Positions 59,322 through 64,000 of a stretch of 64,000 bases of DNA are shown piece by piece. The stretch comes from Treponema sp. (GTDB lineage Bacteria > Spirochaetota > Spirochaetia > Treponematales > Treponemataceae): the NCBI RefSeq assembly GCF_024696245.1, contig NZ_JAILGZ010000006.1, positions 51,282 to 115,281 on the forward strand. Reading direction: 5' to 3'. The position numbers and the translations under genes are program-made. Position 1 is the first letter of the stretch. Every line of letters starts with the position of its first letter. A model generated the notes under the pieces. That model did not search any database, was not told where the DNA came from, and saw only the letters and a list, made by a program, of their open reading frames with translations.

Positions 59322-59374
59322 TCCGATAAAGGAATTTTTACTTTAGATTTATAAAAATGATGCACCGGTAAATA

Positions 59375-59433
59375 TAAAAAGGGCAGGAATGAAGACTTTT
59401 TCAGGATAAGCTTCATTTCTGCCCTTATTTTTT
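59375..59433 (+). terminator. Bidirectional-looking terminator between the 58611 gene and ffh
   Basis: AAGGGCAGGAATGAAG pairs with CTTCATTTCTGCCCTT (59379-59394 and 59411-59426) around a 16-nt loop and is followed by ATTTTTT. One position is a G-U pair on the plus strand and a mismatch on the minus strand, so the plus-strand gene is probably the main user. Confidence 0.85.
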
Positions 59434-59457
59434 ACAGGCTTTTATTTTACGCCTTTA

Positions 59458-60837
59458 TTAGAAGTGAAAGCCCTTTGGAAGCTGCATGTTTCCAAGCTGG
59501 CTTAAATCCATACCGCTCATCTGCTGCATCATTTTTGCCTGCATTCCACGGTTTCTTGTAAGCTTTTTCATTGTAAGCTTTGTTTTTTCAAACTGCTTGA
59601 TAAGCTTGTTTACTTCCTGAACAGAAGTACCGCTTCCTTTTGCAATACGTTTTCTTCTTGAAGGTCCGATAATCAGGTGATTAAGGCGTTCCTTATAAGT
59701 CATACTCTGAATAATGGCTTTCTGGTGCTTTATTCCTGCCTTATCAATCATGCTTTCATCAAAATTGCTCATTCCAGGAAGCATCTGTACGATTTTAGAT
59801 ACGCTTCCCATTTTTTCTACTGATTCAAACTGTTCAAGCATGTCCTGCAGGGTAAATTCATTGCGGGCCATCTTTTTCTGCATTTTAATTGCAGCTTCCT
59901 GGTCCACTGTTTCCTGTGCCTTTTCAACAAGGGAAACGATATCACCCATGCCAAGGATTCTGCTGGCGATACGGTCCGGATGGAACTGTTCAAAGTCGTC
60001 AGTTTTTTCACCTGTACCAATAAAGAGGATAGGCTTTCCGGTAATTGTTTTAAGTGAAAGGGCAGCACCACCTCTTGCGTCAGAGTCAAATTTGGTAAGA
60101 ATAACACCTGTAATACCCAGCTGTTCATCAAAGCTCTTTGCAATATCTACAGCATTCTGACCAGTCATTGAATCAGCAACAAGAATTGTTTCAGAAGGAG
60201 AAGTCTTTTTCTTGATTTCTACAAGTTCCTTCATCATGTCTTCATCAATCTGAAGACGACCGGCTGTATCTACAATTACTGTATCGAGACCGTTCTTTTT
60301 TGCATAATCAATGGCATTTTTTGCAACTTTTACGGCATCCTTAGCTCCGTCTTCCTTATAAACAGGAACATCGATCTTCTGTCCGAGAACGCAAAGCTGT
60401 TCAATAGCTGCCGGACGAACAAGGTCACATGCTGCAAGGAGTGGTTTTCTTCCTTCTTTCTTAAGACGGGCTGCAAGTTTATGAGCTGCTGTAGTTTTAC
60501 CGGCACCCTGAAGACCAAGGAAAAGTATAACGCTCTGGGTATCCGGTCCCTTTAAGTTAAGGTCAGTTTTTGTATCTCCCAGCATGGAAACAATCCTGTC
60601 ATGGATTATTTTTACAAACTGCTGGCCTGGATCTACGGCTTTAAGTACTTTTTCACCTTTGGCTTCTTCTATTGTTGCATTAACAAAGCGACGTACAACA
60701 CGAAGGTTTACGTCTGCCTCAAGAAGGGCCATTTTAATCTGTTCTACGGTATCCTCAATGTTTTTCTCAGTAATCTTTGAGTTTCCGCTCAGTGTTTTTA
60801 CTATAGAACTGAATGTTCCGGTGATTTTTTCAAGCAT
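59458..60837 (-). CDS. ffh: Signal recognition particle GTPase Ffh
   Basis: A 459-aa SRP54-type protein that targets nascent membrane and secretory proteins. It has the N domain, then the G domain with 'GLQGAGKTT' (G1), 'VDTAGRLQIDEDMM' (G3) and 'TKFDSDARGG' (G4). The methionine-rich M domain binds signal sequences and 4.5S RNA ('MQQMSGMDLSQLGNMQLPKG'). The length is normal. AAGGAA lies before the ATG. The gene follows gpsA by 33 nt on the same strand. The 4.5S RNA gene is not visible in this window. Confidence 0.97.
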   Translation of the reverse strand: MLEKITGTFSSIVKTLSGNSKITEKNIEDTVEQIKMALLEADVNLRVVRRFVNATIEEAKGEKVLKAVDPGQQFVKIIHDRIVSMLGDTKTDLNLKGPDTQSVILFLGLQGAGKTTAAHKLAARLKKEGRKPLLAACDLVRPAAIEQLCVLGQKIDVPVYKEDGAKDAVKVAKNAIDYAKKNGLDTVIVDTAGRLQIDEDMMKELVEIKKKTSPSETILVADSMTGQNAVDIAKSFDEQLGITGVILTKFDSDARGGAALSLKTITGKPILFIGTGEKTDDFEQFHPDRIASRILGMGDIVSLVEKAQETVDQEAAIKMQKKMARNEFTLQDMLEQFESVEKMGSVSKIVQMLPGMSNFDESMIDKAGIKHQKAIIQSMTYKERLNHLIIGPSRRKRIAKGSGTSVQEVNKLIKQFEKTKLTMKKLTRNRGMQAKMMQQMSGMDLSQLGNMQLPKGFHF

Positions 60838-60870
60838 TTTGCGATTTCCTTAAGTCGTTATTTTTTACTG

Positions 60871-61932
60871 TTAGTATTTTTTACCGTTTACAAGGTCTTT
60901 AAGGCACTGTTCCGGTGTCTTTTCCTTGTTAAGTACTTCATAAAGGGCATTACAGATAGGAAGTTTAAGGTTCTTCTTTTCTGCAATCTGATGTACGTAC
61001 TTGCAGGCAATTGCACCTTCAGGAAGATATCCAACCTTTTTAATGTTGGCAATAAGATCGTCCAGATTAGAGAAACGTTCCATCATGTCGGTTTTAATAA
61101 GATCCTGTCCGAATTTTCTGTTACGGCCGAATTTAGACTTACAGGTAACGTCCAGGTCTCCTACACCGCTTATTGAAGTAAATGTAGCAGCATGAGTAGC
61201 ACCCATGGCAAAACCAATCTGCTGGATTTCGTTAAGGCCTGCTGCCATAAGGAGACTTTCTGTATTGTCTCCGAAGATTTCTGAAGTTTCTGCAAGGGCA
61301 TCCATACTTCCGTATACAACTGCAATTACGTTCTTTACGGCTGCACATACCTGAACACCGATTGTATCAAAAGAAGCGTAAGCCATAAGACCAGGAACTG
61401 CCCTGAGCATGTCGCGAACTTTAATTGCATTACGGTGATGGTTACTTGCTGCGATAAGGCCGGTAATCTTACCTAAAGCAACTTCTTCTGCGTGGCTTGG
61501 ACCTGCAATGTAAACAGTACAGTCCCTGTAACACTGTGGAAGGGCTGCTTCCATTGTTTCAAGTACAAAATGAGGAATGTCATCTGAAGGAACAAAACCT
61601 TTTGTAATTGAAGCGATAATTGTCTTACCGTCCTGAATGTTCTTAACGTCTGTAAAGCGGCTGATTGTAGAAGCAAGGTAAAGTGAAGGTGTTGCAAGAA
61701 TAAGTACATCTTTATCTTCTGCAACTTTTTTTATGTCCTGACAGCATGTAACACTGTCATTCAGTTTATATCCTGCAAGATAGCGCTTGTTTTCGTGTTC
61801 TTTGTTAATCGATTCTACTACATCATCTTCCATTGCCCACAACTGAACTTTGTGTCCGCCTTCTGCAAGGGCTGTTCCTAATGCCGTTCCCCATGCTCCG
61901 GCTCCAATGATTCCGACTGAAAGAGTATCCAT
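60871..61932 (-). CDS. gpsA: Glycerol-3-phosphate dehydrogenase [NAD(P)+]
   Basis: A 353-aa GpsA that reduces dihydroxyacetone phosphate to sn-glycerol 3-phosphate for phospholipid synthesis. The Rossmann motif is 'GIIGAGAWGTALG'. The catalytic lysine lies in 'VCAAVKNVIAVVYG', and 'GDLDVTCKSKFGRNRKFG' is the substrate-binding signature. It is slightly longer than the usual ~335 aa. GAGG lies before the ATG. It lies upstream of ffh and may be co-transcribed with it. Confidence 0.97.
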   Translation of the reverse strand: MDTLSVGIIGAGAWGTALGTALAEGGHKVQLWAMEDDVVESINKEHENKRYLAGYKLNDSVTCCQDIKKVAEDKDVLILATPSLYLASTISRFTDVKNIQDGKTIIASITKGFVPSDDIPHFVLETMEAALPQCYRDCTVYIAGPSHAEEVALGKITGLIAASNHHRNAIKVRDMLRAVPGLMAYASFDTIGVQVCAAVKNVIAVVYGSMDALAETSEIFGDNTESLLMAAGLNEIQQIGFAMGATHAATFTSISGVGDLDVTCKSKFGRNRKFGQDLIKTDMMERFSNLDDLIANIKKVGYLPEGAIACKYVHQIAEKKNLKLPICNALYEVLNKEKTPEQCLKDLVNGKKY

Positions 61933-62009
61933 CTTTTACCTCGAATATAAGTTATAAATTCTATGATACTTTACTGATGAAGAAGTTTCAATATTGAACT
62001 TGAACTTAG

Positions 62010-62699
62010 CTATTCCTTAAGAAAATCAGGAATTTCCTTCTTTTTTGTGTAGTACATGTCATAGGCATGTGTTCCAGGGAGCCCTGATTCAATTCTTTCG
62101 TTTTCTTTTTCAAGCTGAAACTGAATCATTTTCTTAAAGACTGTAAGAAGGGGTTCAGGGTCTGCTTCTGCTGGTGCAAGCTGGTTTTCCTGAAGTTCCT
62201 TAATCAGGTAGTAGCAGGATTCTATGGTAGATATGCAGTATTCCGAAGGTTCATGCTTAAAGGTAAAAATGCTTTTGTATTTTCCGTAAAAAGAAAATTT
62301 TGGAAGGCTGCTTACATTGGTACTGTAACGTAACATTTTTTTTGAACAGAACCAGGTTGAATCTATAATGATTACAAGAAGTTTTTTATCAGTAAGGTTT
62401 TCCTTTAATGAAGGACTTGAAGCTGTATGGGCATCTTCTCCCGGATAAAGAAGAACAGGGTAGTAAGCCGGGTCTTTCAGGAGACTGCAGAGCCTTTCGT
62501 TTTTAGTAAAGTCAATTCCGGTAATAATTTCGCTGTCCGGCAGGCAGAGGGATGCAAGTCTTCCTGTTCCCGTTCTCTGGCGCCTGGCTTCTTTTGGATG
62601 CATGAGGAATACAAATTTTACATTGCAATTAACCGGGGCTGTGTACTTGCAGTAGCAGCTGGATTTAGGCCTGAAACATTTATAGCATATCTCTCTCAT
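62010..62699 (-). CDS. DTW-domain tRNA-uridine aminocarboxypropyltransferase
   Basis: About 229 aa if translation begins at ATG 62699; the track start at 62744 adds 15 residues. The N-terminal zinc-type cysteines ('CYKCFRPKSSCYC') and the 'LMHPKEARRQRTGTGRL' segment are typical of DTW-domain proteins. The DTW motif itself is 'IIDSTWFCSKKML', with a serine inserted. TapT/TuaA-type enzymes move an aminocarboxypropyl group from SAM to uridine in tRNA to make acp3U. The shorter start puts the cysteines at residue 5, and TATATT ends 7 nt upstream, so this mRNA is probably leaderless. The longer form has only a weak GAAAG. Confidence 0.85.
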   Translation of the reverse strand: MREICYKCFRPKSSCYCKYTAPVNCNVKFVFLMHPKEARRQRTGTGRLASLCLPDSEIITGIDFTKNERLCSLLKDPAYYPVLLYPGEDAHTASSPSLKENLTDKKLLVIIIDSTWFCSKKMLRYSTNVSSLPKFSFYGKYKSIFTFKHEPSEYCISTIESCYYLIKELQENQLAPAEADPEPLLTVFKKMIQFQLEKENERIESGLPGTHAYDMYYTKKKEIPDFLKE

Positions 62700-62706
62700 G
62701 GGGCAG

Positions 62707-62712
62707 AATATA
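62707..62712 (-). promoter_or_regulatory. -10 element for a leaderless DTW mRNA
   Basis: TATATT on the minus strand ends 7 nt before ATG 62699, with TTCAAA about 18 nt further upstream. The spacing matches the other Shine-Dalgarno-less genes in the window. Confidence 0.4.
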
Positions 62713-62874
62713 CCACATAAAGCCCCCTTTTTTGAAGTAGTCATGCAAAATCTTTCTATATATATGTGTTTCTCCAGGAATTTCTATGTGTACAATTTTT
62801 ATTATTTTTAGTATTTTATTAGGCGAAGACTGTCCTTTATGGACTCTCATATTGAATTATATAAGAGGCATTTT

Positions 62875-64000
62875 ATGGCAAAAAAATTAACACCAATTAC
62901 ACTTTTGTGCGGTTATCTTGGTGCCGGAAAAACAACTTTAATGAACAAGGTTCTTACAAACCAGCAGGGTTATAAGGTTGCTGTTATCGTAAACGATATC
63001 GGTGAAGTTAATGTTGATGCAAAACTTATTGCAGACGGAGCAAAAATTACTGATACAAGTTCAATTGTTCCTCTTACAAACGGCTGTATCTGCTGTACCC
63101 TTAAGAGTCAGCTTTCTCAGAATATAGAAAACATTATTAAAAGCGGTAAGTTTGATTACATTATGATTGAAGCTTCCGGTGTTTGTGAACCTATGCCAAT
63201 TGCTCAGGAACTCCAGACTATTAGAAATGGTGTTGTTGATAATGTTGTAGGTGTTGTTGATGCAGCCCGTCTTGTAGATGAATTTGCCGGTGGAGACAAG
63301 CTTCTTCATAAAGACGATATTGGAGAAGAAGATATTGAAAGTCTTCTTGTTCAGCAGATTGAATTCTGTTCAACCCTTATTATCAATAAGAAAGACCTTG
63401 TATCTGAAGATGAATTTAAAAAGGTACGCAAGGTTATTGAAGTCCTTCACCCTGGAGTAAAGGTTATTGAAACTTCTCATGGAGATGTTCCTGTAGCAGA
63501 AATCCTTTCAACAGGAAGCTTTGATTTTGATGAAGTATACTCTTCTGCCGGCTGGTGTAAAAAACTTTCAGAAGATGAAGACCATGATGAAGATGAACAT
63601 GAACATCATCATCACGAAGACCATGACGAAGATGAACATGAACATGAACATCACCACGATGATCATGACGAAGATCATGACCATGACCATAATCCGGCTC
63701 ATGGAGAAGAAGGTCACCATTGTGATGAACACTGTCACCACCACCATCATCATCATGAACACCGCCACGAAGGAGAAAGTGAAGATGAATACGGAATCGG
63801 TACTTTTATCTACATGCGCAGAAAGCCTTTTGACCGCGTAAAACTTGATGAATTTGCAAATAAATGGCCAAGAAACATTATCCGCTGTAAGGGACTTATG
63901 TGGTTTGGTGATGAACCTGAAATGGCATGGGTATTTGAAACTTCCGGCCGTCAGATTCAGGCTGGTTATTCAGGACAGTGGATTGCTGCCTGTCCTAAAG
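62875..64000 (+). CDS. CobW/ZNG1-type (G3E) GTPase with His-rich insertion (partial)
   Basis: The first ~375 codons of a gene that runs off the right edge; absent from the ORF track because it has no stop. The P-loop is 'GYLGAGKTT', the metal-binding CxCC is 'NGCICCTLK', the second switch is 'EASGVCEPMPIA', and 'INKKDLV' is the G4 motif. An insertion of about 70 residues at 63580-63780 is almost entirely His, Asp and Glu. G3E GTPases insert or deliver zinc, cobalt or nickel to client enzymes. The histidine run suggests zinc or nickel storage. The C-terminal CobW_C domain has begun ('GTFIYMRRKPFDRVKLDEF'). AGAGG lies 8 nt before the ATG. Confidence 0.88.
   Translation, partial: MAKKLTPITLLCGYLGAGKTTLMNKVLTNQQGYKVAVIVNDIGEVNVDAKLIADGAKITDTSSIVPLTNGCICCTLKSQLSQNIENIIKSGKFDYIMIEASGVCEPMPIAQELQTIRNGVVDNVVGVVDAARLVDEFAGGDKLLHKDDIGEEDIESLLVQQIEFCSTLIINKKDLVSEDEFKKVRKVIEVLHPGVKVIETSHGDVPVAEILSTGSFDFDEVYSSAGWCKKLSEDEDHDEDEHEHHHHEDHDEDEHEHEHHHDDHDEDHDHDHNPAHGEEGHHCDEHCHHHHHHHEHRHEGESEDEYGIGTFIYMRRKPFDRVKLDEFANKWPRNIIRCKGLMWFGDEPEMAWVFETSGRQIQAGYSGQWIAACPK

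Noticed and set aside
59325-59345. TCCGATAA resembling a FliA -10 on the plus strand
   Set aside because: No TAAA element at the right distance, and no gene lies downstream on the plus strand before the terminator.
1-64000. Mobile elements, prophage, toxin-antitoxin, tRNA or rRNA genes
   Set aside because: I looked for transposase or integrase motifs, tRNA cloverleafs with flanking repeats and rRNA-like sequence and found none.

Overview
The window looks like chromosome from a host- or rumen-associated Treponema (Spirochaetota). This rests on gene content, not a database match: a very long spirochaete-type coiled-coil protein, a FlcA-like TPR protein, a CarD regulator, a fused IspDF, a clostridial-order Rnf operon, and several envelope proteins with Sec signals of a treponemal type. 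Base composition is moderately AT-rich and uniform. I see no insertion sequence, phage, CRISPR array, rRNA or tRNA, so this reads as core chromosome rather than an island.

Layout. 1-6 kb: the start of a PocR-domain protein, a DUF5718-like gene with tatD, then uvrC followed 5 nt later by a GH127-type arabinofuranosidase on the minus strand. 6-14 kb: a secreted LamG-like/Fn3 protein and a 1220-aa TPR/acidic protein, converging on an M24 peptidase and murJ. 14-32 kb: a long plus-strand run with a 1529-aa dehydratase-activase protein, a secreted orphan, a 963-aa periplasmic TPR protein, an outer-membrane beta-barrel candidate, an ExbB/ExbD/TonB-like motor, a HAD phosphatase and a 1532-aa coiled-coil protein built on an 11-residue repeat. 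32-35 kb: ispDF, carD and adk (minus). 35-44 kb: a YtfQRT-YjfF-type sugar ABC transporter converging on a three-gene sensory operon (YtfQ-like sensor, LytS-type kinase, AraC-type response regulator). 44-49 kb: rnfCDGEAB. 49-53 kb: a histone-H1-tailed protein, ndk, a lipoprotein and a DUF2259 protein. 53-59 kb: a membrane protein, a lipid-kinase-like protein, the FlcA-like protein and a divergent glycogen-binding-fold protein. 59-64 kb: ffh, gpsA, a DTW-domain tRNA modification gene and a histidine-rich CobW/ZNG1-type GTPase cut by the window end.

How parts work together. The Rnf complex would couple ferredoxin oxidation to an ion gradient; that gradient would drive the ExbBD-type motor. The sugar transporter and the sensory operon carry paralogous sugar-binding proteins and probably handle the same sugar. 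The FlcA-like gene, its divergent neighbour and the DUF2259 gene share FliA (sigma-28)-like promoter elements, which suggests a flagellar-class regulon.

Two layout habits stand out. First, genes lacking a Shine-Dalgarno sequence (uvrC, murJ, carD, rnfC, the DTW gene, perhaps ndk and the 58611 gene) have a -10-like hexamer 6-10 nt before the start codon, as expected for leaderless mRNAs. Second, some terminator hairpins lie inside the coding region of the convergent neighbour.
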